DNA of 64,000 bases, taken from positions 63,353,501-63,417,500 of the forward strand of contig NC_133544.1 in assembly GCF_048773025.1 (NCBI RefSeq), given 5' to 3'. The notes below the pieces were generated by a model. That model saw only the letters and a list, made by a program, of their open reading frames with translations, was not told the origin of the DNA and made no database searches. Below are positions 1 through 12,264 of the stretch, piece after piece; the first letter of the stretch is position 1, and each line of letters begins with the position of its first letter. The position numbers and the translations under genes are program-made. The stretch comes from Camelus bactrianus. Its lineage: Eukaryota > Chordata > Mammalia > Artiodactyla > Camelidae.

Positions 1-1
1 C

Positions 2-887
2 ATCCCCATGTACTTCTTCCTGTGCAACCTCTCTGTCCTGGACATCCTCTTCACCTCTGTCATCTCTCCAAAAGTACTGGCCAACTTAGCGTCTGGGGAT
101 AAAACCATCTAATTTGCTGGCTGCATCACCCAGTGTTATTTCTACTTCTTCCTGGGCACGGTAGAGTTTCTCCTGCTGACAGTTACGTCGTGTGATCGCT
201 ACGCCACCATCTGCTACCCCCTGAGATACAGCACCATCATGAGGCCTCCGGTCTGCATTGGGACTGTTGGGTTCTCTTGGGTAGGAGGCTTCCTATCTGT
301 GCTCTTTCCCACCAACCTCATCTCCCAGCTGCCCTTCTGTGACTCCAACATCATTAACCATTTCTTCTGTGACAGTGGGCCCTTGCTGGCCCTGGCCTGT
401 GCAGACACCACTGCCATCGAGCTGATGGATTTTATGTTTTAGTCCATGGTCATCCTCTGCTGCATAGTCCTTGTGGCCTATTCCTGTACGTACATCGTTT
501 TGACAGTAGTCCGCGTCCTTCTGCAAGTGGAAGGAAGAAGGCCTTCAACCCCTGTGCTTCCCCCCAACCATAGTTGTGATTTCTGGCAGCATCACGGTGT
601 TTATCTATGTGACTCCCTCCCAGAAAGACAATCTGGAGATCAACAAGGTCCCTTCAGTCCTGAGCAGTGTTGTGGCTCCATTCCTCAACCCCTTTATATA
701 TACTCTGAGGAATGAGATGGTGTTGGGGGTCCTCAGGGATGTGTGGGTCAGGGTTCGAGCTGTCTGGGGAAAGAGGATGAGGACAATGCTAAGGGGCAGG
801 TTGTCCTCCAACAGAGACCACACAGGAGGGGCTAGTCTCTCTTCCTCTTCACTACCGCATATCCATTGTGCAAATCCCCAGTATTAA
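2..887 (+). pseudogene. OR6J1: Olfactory receptor family 6 pseudogene (OR6J1-like), 5' part outside window
   Basis: The reading starts at the PMYFFL motif of transmembrane helix 2 and continues through the [13 protein letters not shown] motif at the end of helix 3, the FFCDSGPLL loop, the VAYSCTYI stretch of helix 5 and the NPFIYTLRN motif of helix 7. The C-terminal tail ends at 887. This is a class II odorant receptor, a G-protein coupled receptor of olfactory neurons. As I recall the human proteins, it is closest to OR6J1, which lies next to ABHD4 in human, so the position agrees. It is broken: in-frame stops at 110-112 and 440-442, and two single-base losses near 530 and 560 that move the helix 6 region through two frames, erasing the usual KAFNTCASHL motif from the reading. 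The methionine or tyrosine expected near the DRY box is also changed. The first ~60 codons lie beyond the left edge. OR6E1P is the alternative name to consider. Confidence 0.85.
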
Positions 888-2690
888 GAGAGGGGACCTG
901 CCTTGGACAAAAAGGTGAGCTCGCTAAAGGACCCTGAATGGTCTATAGCAGAGAGAAGACTGAACTTGGAAACAGGGACTTGGACCCTGGCCTTTGTTCT
1001 AACTCAAACTCTGTGGCAACAACCTTGTCACTGTGTCACCTGCCATTCAGTGGTCTCACTGAAAGTGTGTCAAGACTGGACCTGATGATCTCTAAGTCCC
1101 ATCCCCACTGAATGTTCTAGGAATTGCTGAAGGGCCATGCAGCCCGTGTCCTGTTTGAAGTCTCAACATATTTGGCTCCATTTCCTTGCGAATCCTGAAT
1201 ACAATGCTTCTATCAGCTTGGCACAACGTCCTTCCTGCTCCCCTCTGCGTGGACCCTCTTACCTTCCATCTTCTCTAGGAATCTTTCTAGGAAAAAAACC
1301 TTCGTTATTCATTATTCTCCAATCCACTGTCATATCCCTTAATTCACTGTCCTTCCTTAGTGGACATTTGCAGTGATTGTGGTGGATGTATGGAATCCGT
1401 GTTATTTAACAACGCCACTTTCTGTAATAAAAATGGTCATAACACCCTCCGTACTCACATTCTTAGATGAGACATGGCCCTGTTCCCTCAGCCTCCCCTG
1501 ATGGACCCATAGATGGATAATCTGACTGAAGGCACAATCCATGGCTGGGCCAGTGATTTTTACAAATTTCCAAGTTCCCATTGGGAACCTTTAGCCAAGC
1601 ACTTCCGTTCTCAGCCCACAGACCCACGTGGCTTGGCTGGGACGGATAAACTGTGCAAACAAGTGTCTCTTTTTTGAGAATGTGAACAAACAGATGTAGG
1701 GACTGTACCAGAGACTGGTGATGCGCCCCCTGGAAACTCAAGTAGACACGGTGCCTGAAGTGGCCATCTGGGGTCATGCACAAGTTGATAAGTAATTAAA
1801 GGGAACCAGTCTGCCCATCAAAAAGAATGAAATTGATGTGTAGAGAAAAATAGAGAAGAGACAGATGAGAGTCCACTCAGCTGCAGAGACAGAGTAAAGG
1901 GCCCTCCTCTCTAATGACTTCCCAGGCCAGGGAGCTGACAGTTTTATTTCCTATTCCTGGATTTGATAAGGTTGCCAGTACCTATACATCAAACCCCTTT
2001 TTATTGAGCTGTTTTGAGAAGATTTTCGTTTCTTATGACCAAAAAGCAGCTTGACTACAAAGCTCTCTGCATCAAGGATAGCCCCTCCCCCTTTCTAGCT
2101 CCAAGAACTAGAAAGATGCCTATTTCCAACTACCCTCTTTGTCTGAATTCTTGGTGCCCAAACACTGCCTGGGATGCTTGACTGGCCTCAGCTAGGCCAG
2201 TGTGTTAAATTTTTTCAATGTCCTCAGAAACCCTGAAATTTCCTTTTTTGTACCCCTTGGTCTCTAGCATCCACTTTGTATTAATACCTGTGCTTTGCCT
2301 GGAACATTCACCTAAGGAAACTGTAGAGTGCTGTGGAAATAAACGAGGACCACCTGAATGAGAACAGAGGCCATTTATCCAGAACTGGCTACAGCAAGGG
2401 AGTCGCCACCATCACTTGCACTTGGCAGAGATTCAAATGCAGGCAGGGAACTGGGAAGCTTTATAGCAGAAGAGGGTGAGGCTCAGGTTGGATCATTTAC
2501 AGTTAAATAAAAATTTTCAGCCCCTCAGATAGGAGGTTTGAAAAGAAATGGAGGAAGGTGAAGCCTGAGGGTGCTGGGAGGACCCCCTGAGGCAGAGGGG
2601 TCAATGGGCAGTGGTGGGGGGTGATCAGGAAATGGTGATGTGTTCAGATGTGGGAGTGAAGGCCAGCAAAGACAGCTCTTCTGCTTGCAA
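888..2690. other. Intergenic, OR6J1 to LTR cluster; nothing coding
   Basis: I see no gene here. Open frames are short and random. From about 2330 to 2690 the sequence reads like diverged repeat or LTR material on the minus strand, but I could not place it in a family. Confidence 0.5.
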
Positions 2691-2699
2691 ACTTTGCCT

Positions 2700-3260
2700 T
2701 AGCTGGTCTGTACTTGTGTTGTCTGAGAATATGTCCTTGTCTTGCGCAGGAAAGAATTCAAGAGAGGCATAGTAAAGTTAAAATAAGTTTATTTAGGGTG
2801 ATATACACTTTGTAGACAAGAGTTCAGTCCGTCCCACTCAGAAGGGAGAGCTGCTTAGGAGATAAATATTCTATAGGCCGAATGGGGGCCATCTCAGAAG
2901 GTGAGAGGAAAAAGGCCGTAAGGTTTTGGGGTGGTTAGTTTTTATGGGCTGGGTAATTTTACATGCTAACGAGGGGGATGATTTTTCCAGCTATGTTGGG
3001 GAAGGGACAAGGATTTCCAGGAACTGGACCTCGTCCACTTTTGGCTTTTTATTGTCAGCCTGGGAACTGTCATGGCACCTGTGGGTGTGCCGTGAGGCTC
3101 AAGGTCTACTGGAAGTCGAGTCTTCTGCCATCTTGGTTCCGACCAGGTTGTCCTGTCCTCAATTGCTGTGTCGCTCCTTCAGTGGTTGTGCCCTGCCCCC
3201 TTCCCTCCTGTCTCACTTGCTCCCACTTTTATACTCATTCCATTTCCAAGGCCAAATAGG
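2700..3260 (-). mobile_element. Probable class I ERV LTR fossil, antisense
   Basis: Read on the minus strand, this stretch has the layout of a retroviral LTR: a CATAAAAA promoter-like box, a long GC-moderate U3, then an AATAAA poly(A) signal (minus strand of about 2785-2790) followed by a T-rich U5. The U5-side end is probably near 2715, where the + strand reads TGTGTTGT. The other end is not resolved, and no target duplication was found. It is noncoding and old compared with the solo LTR at 3829. The family is inferred from layout only. Confidence 0.5.
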
Positions 3261-3824
3261 AAGTAGCTTTCCCCCTCTCGGAAGATAGAATCTTAAATTT
3301 GGCCTATTGTCTGGTCCTAGAAAGCCTGTGGACTGGGGTAGCATGTCCAAGTGGGCCCAGCAGACATCTCTGGTCTTTGATGTGACTTCCTTTTCCTAAT
3401 GTTATCTGTGGTCCCCACAGCTCCTGTTTGCCCATGGCCTCCCAGAGGGTTGCAGAGACAGAACCTGGGGGGCATCCAGGCTTCCAAAAATGTATGAGGC
3501 CATCTGACACTTGGCAGTTGTTGGGGAAATATAATTAAAAACAAAATCTGCCAATCCAAACAACCTCTCCACAAAGGTGGAGGGGAGAGAAAACAACTTT
3601 ACTATTGAAGATTTACTAAACCAGAATATGACGAGCATCAGAGGCAGTCCTCTAGAGACTGCAAGACAGAAGGAATTTTGCCCTTTTATGTGGTCCAATA
3701 GACACAATGGATTGCATAAGTTTGGTCAAGGTAAATAACCAATCCTCAAGTAAGAGGACTTGACCACACCGTGTGTCACACGTAGTGCATCCTACCTTCA
3801 CTTGGTGATTGGGGTGACCGTGTT
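3261..3824. other. Unclassified repeat-like sequence between two LTRs
   Basis: This contains no gene. The part from about 3500 to 3720 looks on the minus strand like an LTR or MaLR-type piece (pyrimidine tract, U5-like end), but the match is too loose to name. Confidence 0.3.
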
Positions 3825-3828
3825 AGCT

Positions 3829-4290
3829 TGTGAAGGAAAAGCTGGGCTGGTCTAACAAGATAACTCACAAGTCTAGGAATGTGAAGGAGGGGCTGGGCTG
3901 GTCTAACAAGATAACTCACAAATCTAAGTATTGGAATACTGATCTGAGTTCTGCTAGAACTTGTAAATCTAGGTTATTTAGTGTTGGTTTGCTGTTTATG
4001 TGTTTTTGCTAGCCAGCTGGGTTTTCAAAGATACATATCTGGCTTTGGAATGTTGATTTGCTGCCTCCCCGCCTCCACTTTTGTGATGATAATGCTGCTA
4101 AAGCTGTTCCATGCCTATTGGCCGAATACCCCAAGCTTGTACTTTACCCTATAAAACCTCATGTGCACATCTTGGAGGTGCTCAGAGCTTCGGAGCAGAA
4201 GCCCCTCTGAGCCCGCTGGCGTAATACATCTGAGTACTCCAACCCTCCGAGTGGTGCTTGTTTCTTGGCTGGCCTGTTGTTTCCGTAACA
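3829..4290 (+). mobile_element. Solo LTR, class I endogenous retrovirus (copy 1)
   Basis: A 462-bp element that starts TGTGAAGG and ends CGTAACA, flanked by the 4-bp duplication AGCT (3825-3828 and 4291-4294). The 4-bp duplication and TG...CA ends are typical of gammaretrovirus-like ERVs. The U3 begins with a 51-bp direct repeat (3829-3879, repeated from 3880), the usual place for LTR enhancer repeats. A TATA-like ATAAAA lies at 4151-4156. No internal retroviral sequence adjoins it, so it is a solo LTR left by recombination. A sister copy at 25132-25596 is about 95% identical, suggesting an age of the order of 10 million years or somewhat more (inference). Confidence 0.85.
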
Positions 4291-4514
4291 AGCTAACTGG
4301 CTTTATCCGAAGGAAAAATAAACTTTTTGTATCTTTAAGACTGGCGGTAGTAACGGACATGCAGCGCTCAGGAAGTTAGGTTCCTCCCCTCCCGCAGAGA
4401 CTGGGAGAGAGGGGAGCTGTCGTCCTTGGCGACTCCACCTCAAAGACATGGCTCCCAGGTACTTAAGAAAGACCTGCTGAGTCACAAAGCTGGCCAGAGG
4501 CTCGTTTAGATTTG

Positions 4515-4645
4515 TTTAGTTTCTTTTCCATTACATCTCATTACTAGAAATTGAATATAGTTCTCTGTGCTATACAGTAGGTCCTTGTTGTTTATCTATT
4601 TTATATATAATAATGGGTTATCTGTTAATCCCAAACTCCTAAAGA
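4515..4645 (-). mobile_element. L1 3'-end fragment, antisense (cetartiodactyl type)
   Basis: The sequence TTGAATATAGTTC...CTATACAGTAGGTCC...TTTATCTATTTTATATAT is the hallmark of the cetartiodactyl L1 3'UTR read in reverse. Related copies are at 25859-26105, 34178-34440 and 59164-59219. Confidence 0.75.
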
Positions 4646-4654
4646 TTTAGATTT

Positions 4655-4715
4655 TTAAAACTAAAGATTTATATACATTTAAGATTTATATACATTTAAG
4701 ATTTATATACATTTC
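4655..4715. repeat. Short tandem repeat, 17-bp unit, 3 copies
   Basis: The unit AGATTTATATACATTTA occurs about three times in a row just beyond the L1 fragment. It is AT-rich and noncoding. Confidence 0.8.
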
Positions 4716-5004
4716 AAAGAACAGACACAGAACTCACAAGTTTTCCAAAGCAAATGTCTAAGAAAAGGGAGAGGAGAGACAGGGAGAATTCAGCCTCCTA
4801 CTTGTATTTGCCCTTACACAGCCCTCTGGGAGCCCAGTTCCTACAGTGCTTTTTGCTTCCACAGGCTTTGTCAGCTACAGGTAAATGTTTGTACTGGACC
4901 ACGTACGAAGAAAGGCAAGCACGCCTGACCCCTGTCTGGGGGTGCTCACCCCTGAAACTGATAGCATGGACATAAATAAACCAAAATGAGGCTCACCTTT
5001 GACT

Positions 5005-5720
5005 GGAGAGCTTTTTTGTTTCTAATTTTTAATTATAAAAATACGCATTCATTGAAAACGTTCAGCCAGTATAGAAGTGTATAAAGTAAAACATGAGTTC
5101 TACTAGACTATTGTCCAGCAGCAAATGTTATTTGAACAGTTTATATTTATGGAACACACACATATTTTTTCATACACACATAACTTTTATTTTACAGAAA
5201 TGGAATGGTGTTATATAAAGTGTCTACAACTTGATATTTTAAAATATCTTTCCATGTCAATATCTATAAAACTACATAACTCATTTTTAGATGTCACTTT
5301 TATAAACAATGGACCTGAGATTGTTAGTATTTTATTAATGGTGCTAAAATTTATTGTGTAAATTCTTACTATTAGTACTCAGGGCTTGTAGCATTTGACC
5401 ATTTTAAATTTCAGTAGATTATTTTGGTTGATTCTGCCAAATTGTCTACAAAAACGTAGTGACAATTTCCTTTCCCACCAACATTGTATGAACATGTCCA
5501 TTTTTTTCACCATTGGCATGACAAGATATTGGAGGTTTTAAAATTTGGGGGTCATTTTTTGGTCACTTAAAAAATAGTATCTCATTGTTTTGTGTTTCCT
5601 CTATTAGTAGTGAGGTTGAACATCTATCTCTTCGTATGTTCATTGATTATCTGCATATCTTCTGTGAATTGTTTATTCACATTTTTTGCCCTGTGCACAA
5701 AGATAAAACATTAATTTTTC
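5005..5720 (-). mobile_element. Old L1 (L1M type) fragment, antisense
   Basis: Read in reverse, the sequence follows the pattern of old L1 ORF2-end/3'UTR: phrases such as TTCCCACCAACATTGTATG and GTGAGGTTGAACATC...ATGTTCATTGATTATCTGCAT. It is highly diverged. A camelid SINE was later inserted at its far edge (5760). Confidence 0.55.
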
Positions 5721-5759
5721 TGCCGGGTTGCTTTCCCTTTTCTGATTGCTTGGTATAAA

Positions 5760-5892
5760 TCTTTTTGGGGGAGGGGGAGGTAACTAGGTTTGCTTGTTTA
5801 TTTATTTATTTTTAATGGAGGTCCTGGTAATCGAACCTAGGACCTCGTGCATGCTAAGCAGGCACTCTACCACTGAGCTATAACCTCCTCCT
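5760..5892 (-). mobile_element. Camelid tRNA-derived SINE (vic-1 type), antisense
   Basis: The minus strand has a tRNA-Ala-like head with A box and B box (TATAGCTCAGTGGTAGAG and GGTTCGAT) and an A-rich tail of AAAT and AACC units. It is flanked by GTATAAA at 5753-5759 and 5893-5899, a likely target-site duplication. Confidence 0.9.
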
Positions 5893-6322
5893 GTATAAAC
5901 CATTTTTATTGCTTATTAAAAGCTTTAATATTTTGCACATTCTTCAGTCCTACGATGTTACATCAGGGAAGGAAATCATTGGTCAATGCACAAAAAAATG
6001 ATTGTACAAGGTGCTTGACACATTGTTTATAAAATAAAAACATTCAGAAGGCATTCTAAACTCCAACAACAGAAAATTGGATCAACAAATTATGGCAGAT
6101 CTACACAAAGGAATACAATTTGGAATAATGATATACAATCAGACCTCTGAGAGTTTTGTATCCGCAGATTCAACCAATTGTGGATTGAAAATATTTGAAA
6201 AAAAAATTCCAGGAAGTTCCAAAAAGCAAAACTTAAATCTGCTGCGCATAGACAAATATTTACATAGGATTTAAATTGTATTAGGTATTACAAGTAATTT
6301 AGAGATGATTTGAAGTACATTG

Positions 6323-6461
6323 GATGGGGGTAGGTTATAGCTTGGTGGTAGAGCACATGTTTAGGATGCAAGAGGTCCTGGGTTCAATCCCTAGTACCTC
6401 CATTAAAACAAACAAACAAACAAACAAATGCCTAATTACCTCCCTTCCACCAAAAAACAAA
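6323..6461 (+). mobile_element. Camelid tRNA-derived SINE (vic-1 type), sense
   Basis: The head reads GGTTATAGCTTGGTGGTAGAG...GGTCCTGGGTTCAATCC, followed by a (CAAA)n tail and CCTAATTACCTCCC. It is tRNA-Ala-derived. I did not find a clear target duplication. Confidence 0.9.
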
Positions 6462-7249
6462 GTATATGGGAGGCTGTGTAGGTTATGTGCAAATACTACG
6501 CCATTTTATACAAGGAATTTCAGCATACTAAGGTTTTGGTATCCGTGGGAGTCCTGGAACTAATGTCCTTCAGACACTGACAGATGATTATATTTTTTAT
6601 ATTCTATATTTATTGATATAGAAAGAAAACAGATATATTCAAAAATATTTAATGTAGTTATTTCTGGGTAGTATAATTCTGGATGATTTTTTTAAAGTCT
6701 CTTTTTTTCCCCTCATTTTTCTACAATGAAAATGTTTTGTTCACAGAAAAAAAAAAGGAAAAATGTTCTCAGAATTGAGCCTCTGCTCAGATCAAGGTTC
6801 AGTGGAACCATTGAGTCTACGTACCGATGTGAAGACTGAGCCCTAACACTGTGTTAGTTTTTTTTTGGCAGTGTCAACCTTCACTGCTTTAAAATGAGCT
6901 TCCAGTCCACTAAAACCTTCATATTGGTTTAATGTTTTCACATGAACTGCCCTTGCTTTACTTGTTTGGTTCATTTTTTAATGTAAGAAGCTTGACATTC
7001 ATCCCTGGTCTCATCAGAAGACAACCAGCGCAGCTGTTCTTCGCCTGAGGAAGGCTGTTTTGTTCCTCAAAGGATCTTTTGGGGAAAAAAAAACCAAAAC
7101 AAAACCAAACTATTCAAACTTCACATTGGAGAATTCGCTGTCTCTTTTGAGCCCCTTAGGTAATTTTCCTTGGAATATTTTGAAATCTGACTTCCTGAAA
7201 TCTATAAAAATTATGTCTGGCCATCTTCCTTAACATTCCACAAAGTGAC

Positions 7250-7562
7250 AGAACAAAATAGAAACAGATTCATAGACAGAGTGAACAAACGGGTGGTTAC
7301 CAGAGGGCACGGGATAGGGGAACGGGTGAAATGGGTGAAAAGGATTAAAAGGGACGAACTCCTAGTTATAAAATGAACATGTCATGGTGATGTAATGTAC
7401 AGCGTAAAGAATGTAGTTGATAATATTGTAATAACTGTGTATGGTGACAGATGGTTACCAGACTTACAATGGTGATCATGACTTAATATAAAACTATCAA
7501 TTACTATATTGTACACCTGAAACTAATATAATAATCTATGTAAATTACAATTTAATTAAAAA
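7250..7562 (+). mobile_element. L1 3'-end fragment, sense
   Basis: The sequence contains the L1 3'UTR run GGTGATCATGACTTAATAT...TACTATATTGTACACC TGAAACTAATATAATAATC, ending in an A-rich tail at 7557-7562. It is truncated at the 5' side. Confidence 0.75.
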
Positions 7563-7895
7563 AACTTCCTAGTAAGTGAAGTTGTCAGTAGGGCAAGAAT
7601 TTACTAAGTGCTCTGCTTCCAGCAGAGGGAGACTTAGAGTTGATGCCCTGAGGCTGGGACTTCTGGCAATACTGTAACCTGCCTTGGAACAGTTTTGCCA
7701 TCTGAATTTAAAAAACATCATCTATGCCCACATTTTATCTTAACCTCTATAATGTGACTCTTACCAGATTTTACATTCCTATTTGTTTCTTCTTTTATCC
7801 CCATCCAAAAATTTCCATTTTCAGTTTTGTGATTTCCTTTTGGACATATGCACTACTGTTAAACCTGTAATTAAATCTGCTTCCTCTGAACAATG
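7563..7895. other. Intergenic, nothing recognised
   Basis: This contains no coding signal or structured repeat that I could name. Confidence 0.4.
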
Positions 7896-8425
7896 TTATC
7901 CTTCCACGGTCATCCTCCAGTCATGAGTTCCACATCATCTGTTTATCTTTTTGTGATAAAATTCAACTTCTGCTTTCAGCCCTGCCATGGTTTCTGCTCA
8001 CATTAAGAAGAACTCAAAGTTCTTGCACGGCCTAACAGGCAATGTTTATTGTGTCCATGACTCATTTTTTGACCTCATTTCTGTACTTTTCCTCCTTGCT
8101 CATTCAGCTCCAGCCACACTATCTTTCTTACCTTTCCTCTGATATTCCTGAGCACTCCTGCCTCAGGAACTCTGCACTTCCAAATATCCACATGGGCAGC
8201 TCCCTCATTACAGGTCTCAGCTCAAGTCACCTTCCAAAAGCCCCCCTTGACCACCTTCCCCCTGCCAGTTTCTATTTCTATACTTCATTCTTCTTTCTAC
8301 TATGTATAAAGACTTGCATATATTTAATGTCAATTGTTGATCTTTGTTACAATTCTAAACACCCCGAAGACAGATAATGTACTGGATACATGGAGGCTAC
8401 ATTAATAAAGCTTGTTTCTACTTTG
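7896..8425 (+). mobile_element. L2 LINE fragment, sense
   Basis: The 3' region of an ancient L2: CAGCTCCAGCCACACT, CTGCCTCAGGAACTCTGCACTTCC, the AGCTCAAGTCACCTTCC stretch and a closing AATAAAGC. The 111-codon open frame at 8042-8377 lies inside it and is not a gene. Confidence 0.75.
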
Positions 8426-10405
8426 TTAAAAATAAAAATCAAGTTCCTTTCTCATTCTGGTCTTCTCTGACGCAGCACTTCCCAGCTTTAGGATTTTATT
8501 CAAATTAGTTAATTATAGAAGAAAATCCCTGAAATTGATGTGTTTGGCAAAAATAAATGACATTCCGTCACCAAACACTCTTAGAATGTCAGTATCTTTT
8601 CACTAAAGAATGTAGTTTAATCTTGATAAGGTTAGAAAGGACATAATTTCCAAATTTAAAAATATTGAAAAAAATGTTATTCCACTATAGACCAGAAATC
8701 CCTTGTCATGAACCAGCTCCAGTCTGCAGACCCATGTAGGAAACCGCCGCTGTAGTACACAGTTTAGCACTTTTCTTTAGACACTTTTCTTTTTCCTTGA
8801 CAATTTTGGGAAGTACATGATGCCCATTTTTTGTTAGTTATGTTGTAACTTATCAGAAGCTTATAGATCTGTTGTCATAAATCACAAGCCCTTCCCCCAA
8901 TCCTGCTCTCTGACACTACATCAGTTGTCGGGTGTCAGCCTTGAGCTTTTTCTTTTCCAAAGTCAAACTCTTGGCACTGAGGAGATGAAACTATCACTTG
9001 CAACCCCGTGCCCCTAGGAGTCTTCTTCAGTAACCAGCACGTCCCAGGTTTCTTCTGGTTGTATAATTTGGTCTCACATATCAACTAAAATACGATGTTG
9101 CCTAAGTATAACAAACTTGACATCAGGCCTCAGAACTCACTGGTGGAAGGAGCCCCAATTGCAAGGCCAGGTCTGCCGAGGGCTCCTCCTGCCCCTTAAT
9201 AGAATCACCAACTGAGAGAATGGGGTCTTGTCTTCCTGGGTTGGGGGAACGCTCTGTGCATCTGTTGGCATCAACGACTGCTCCTTAGTATTGTGTCTAG
9301 GAAGGCATTGTTCTCACAAGTGTCAAGCTGGGGTTGTCCTTCTTCCCCAACAGCAGTGGAAGTGATATTTAGTAGCATAAAGGCAAAGGCTTTTCTAGTA
9401 TAATAATGCTTGAGCTTATGCTATGAAAAGCGGTCAGCATTAGTAAGTGAAGTAGTGGTTTGTCTTGAGCTGTTTCACCCCAATGAAATGAGATTTTCAC
9501 CTCAAAATCTCAAGTGTCTCACTTGCTTCTGCAAGACAGACCAGTACCCTGGGAGAGGGAAGAAGAGGGAGAGAGACCAGAGAAAAAGGACCCTCGACAT
9601 AGACCCCTCCACATTTAAGTGGACTCGGTGTGAACTGACAATTCACATGATGAGAAAAGTGATGTTTTGCACCATTCACTGGATATTGTTATCAGCCAAT
9701 AGAACTATTTTTTATCTGGTTACAAACTGTACCTGCAGTTGTGGGCTTCCAGCGTGACACGCCAGAGTGGGGAGAGGTGTTCATCACTCTTTCGTCACCC
9801 TTTTGGCAATGAAACCAGACTGCATGTTTTGCACACATATTTGGGTGTCTATGCCCGAGGAGGTTATATTTAGCACACTTCCTGCTAGCCACCGGACAGT
9901 GTGAGACCTTCGAGTCTTGAGTTAGTCACAGCCCTTTATGTCTCTCTGTGGAATCTCTCCGTGTCAACTGCTGGGTCTTTGAGGAGCCCGAGTCTAGAGT
10001 GTGAACCATTACCGTAAATCCTTAGAACCCACTAGGACAGGCACCAACTGGGTGATTTATTCGAAATGATTTCTTAGTCTCAGTCTTGGGAATGTTAGGA
10101 ATGCCCCAGTCAGGTGGGGTGTGTGTGTGTGTGTGTGTGTTCGTGCACACGTGCACACTGGCATGCGTCCCTGTGTGAGCCTGGTAGTATAAGCACAGAT
10201 CACTCTAGGGAACCTTCCTCAGATTCTTCTTGCACCTGCTCTTGAGGAATATGTTTGCACTGTATTGAGTTTGGGAAAATCAGATCAGCCTCCCAGAGAG
10301 GCTCCCAGCCTCCCAGAGAGAAGTGGTTCTGGGGCAAGAAGAAAATGAACGTGCAGGGCCATGAGACTTACTTGAGTCTTTTGGGTCAAGTGTCAGAGAC
10401 GCAGG
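8426..10405. other. Intergenic, mostly unique; one (GT)n microsatellite
   Basis: I see no gene. A (GT)n microsatellite lies at about 10120-10141. Open frames such as 9410-9757 show no family resemblance. Confidence 0.45.
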
Positions 10406-10409
10406 GTCC

Positions 10410-10600
10410 CTCAAACCAGTGTCTGCAAACAGGGGGCATCAGAATCTCCTAGGAAATGTGTTTAAATGCAGATGTCATGGTCAGATTCCACCCAGGGATA
10501 CTGAATCAAACTCTGGGAAACACAGCCGGGGAGTCTATATTTTTAAAAATACTCCAGGTTGTTTTGTTATGTGAGCAGGTTTGGTGACTACTGCCTCACT
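10410..10600 (+). mobile_element. MER5-type hAT transposon relic
   Basis: The pattern CATCAGAATCTCCTAGGAAATGTG...CAGATTCCACCCAGGG...CTGAATCAAACTCTGGG matches the non-autonomous hAT/Charlie MER5 group, which begins CAGTGGTTCTCAA. It is old and diverged. Confidence 0.6.
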
Positions 10601-10654
10601 TGGCCATTTTCTCCAAGGGGGAGGTAGCAGCACTCAGTGTTGACATCAAGTCCT

Positions 10655-11240
10655 TTTGATTTTACCTCTTAAGCATTTCCTGCATCTTCTCTGGGTGTCC
10701 ACTAGTCACTGGCCAAGTCCAAGCTATCAGCATCTCTGGCCTGGACCATTGCAGTAGCCTCAAAGTTCCCCCTGCAGGGACTCATCCCTCTCCAGTCTGT
10801 ACTCCACAGAGCAGACAGAGGGGTCATTTCAAGTCCCACGTCAGGTTCTGTCACACTTCCCACGCTATCCAGATCCTCACTCCAGTTATTTCTTTCCGTT
10901 GCTTTTAGGATGAACACGACATCCTTCTTACAGCCAGCGGCCCCAGCCTCATCTCACAGCCACGGTCCCTGCTAATAGGCCTGTACACTGGTTGTTCTCA
11001 CCACAGATCTGCCCCCACCCCTTCACCTGCCCTTCCTTAGGCTCATCACTTCTCCAAGGACACCTTCCCAACCTCTCCCGGGCAACCCTTTTCAGTTGCA
11101 AGTTTATATTCATTGACATGATAATCTGATTAAACATGAGTCTCCACATAGGATGTGATTTCCCATGAAGGCAGGGACCACATTTCTTCACTATTGCAGC
11201 TCTCATGCTTGGCACGCAGTGAGCTCTCAATGCCTGCCCT
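10655..11240 (+). mobile_element. L2 LINE fragment, sense
   Basis: The L2 3' layout can be followed: CTGGCCTGGACCATTGCAGTAGCCTC, a CCTGCCCTTCC region, CATGAAGGCAGGGACCACATTTC, and the closing GCTTGGCACGCAGTGAGCTCTCAATG. It is ancient and shared across mammals. Confidence 0.75.
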
Positions 11241-11526
11241 CACATCCAAATGGCCAGGGTTGGCAATCAAGTGATCTTCAGCCACAGGGAAGACGCAGGG
11301 TCCTGGGCTGGACCCGAGCTTTGAAACCATAGCCAGGAGTTCCCTTCATTTGTTCATTCATTCATTCACTCATCGTGACAAATGCAGTCATTCTGTGCCA
11401 TTTCCAGCTGTGGCATTCTGGGCCTGGCTGGGGTCAGCCAACACCCAACAGGCACTGCAGAGAATGATGTGAGCACGTTTGAACACTTTGCATGTCTCTT
11501 GGCTCAGTCAAAACAAACATTTACTG

Positions 11527-11691
11527 GGAAGTGGGTATAGCTGAGTGGTAGACTGGGTGCTTAGCATGCATGAGGTCCTTGACTCAATCCCCAGTACCTC
11601 GCCATTAAACAAACAAACAAACAAACAAACAAACAAACCTAATTAACGTCCCCTCAAAAAAAAAAGAATTTTAAAAAAAGATTTTAAAAAA
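11527..11691 (+). mobile_element. Camelid tRNA-derived SINE (vic-1 type), sense, with TSD
   Basis: A tRNA-Ala-like head (GGGTATAGCTGAGTGGTAGA and GACTCAATCCCCAGTACCTC), then a (CAAA)n tail, CCTAATTAACGTCCCC and an A-rich end. It is bounded by the 8-bp duplication ATTTACTG at 11519-11526 and 11692-11699, so the insertion limits are exact. Confidence 0.93.
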
Positions 11692-11699
11692 ATTTACTG

Positions 11700-12264
11700 A
11701 ACGGGAACTAGGTGCCAGAAGTGCCCTTTGTCCTTAAGCAGCTTGTGGTCCAGGGAGGAAAGACAGACACAAAACAAGTGACTGCACGTTTATGAGGTTT
11801 ACAAGGGTGCAGTCGAGTGCACCACGGAGACACAAAAGAGGGGGTGCAAGGCTAGTTTGGGGGATCAAGGGAAAGCTTCCCTGCATAAGGTACATCTCAG
11901 CTGAGGCTGAGGATGTGAAGCAGTGAGAACATACCAGGTGTAGGCCCACATGAACTTGGATAATGGGCCTATTTAAGAGACCACAGGGAGAACCTAGTTC
12001 AGCCTAATTCTCCTCCTGTGAGCTGGGGCTCGGCCCATCCACTCCTCATCCATCCTCTCAGGGGGTTGGCTGAGATGGGCTGTGCTGACCAGGAGTCCGG
12101 GCTGGGTCCAGAGGGCAGATGCTTCACTGAACGGGAGAGGGAGTGGCATGTGAGCAGGTCCCTCTCAGGGGCCCCTGCTCTGATGCAGGCATCACAGGAG
12201 CCATTGTGAATTCAGCACCACCCTCAGCTTTTTTTGTCAGAGAATATTAAACATCACCGCCAGC
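11700..12264. other. Intergenic downstream of ABHD4
   Basis: This lies beyond the predicted ABHD4 poly(A) site. I see no gene or named repeat. Confidence 0.45.
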
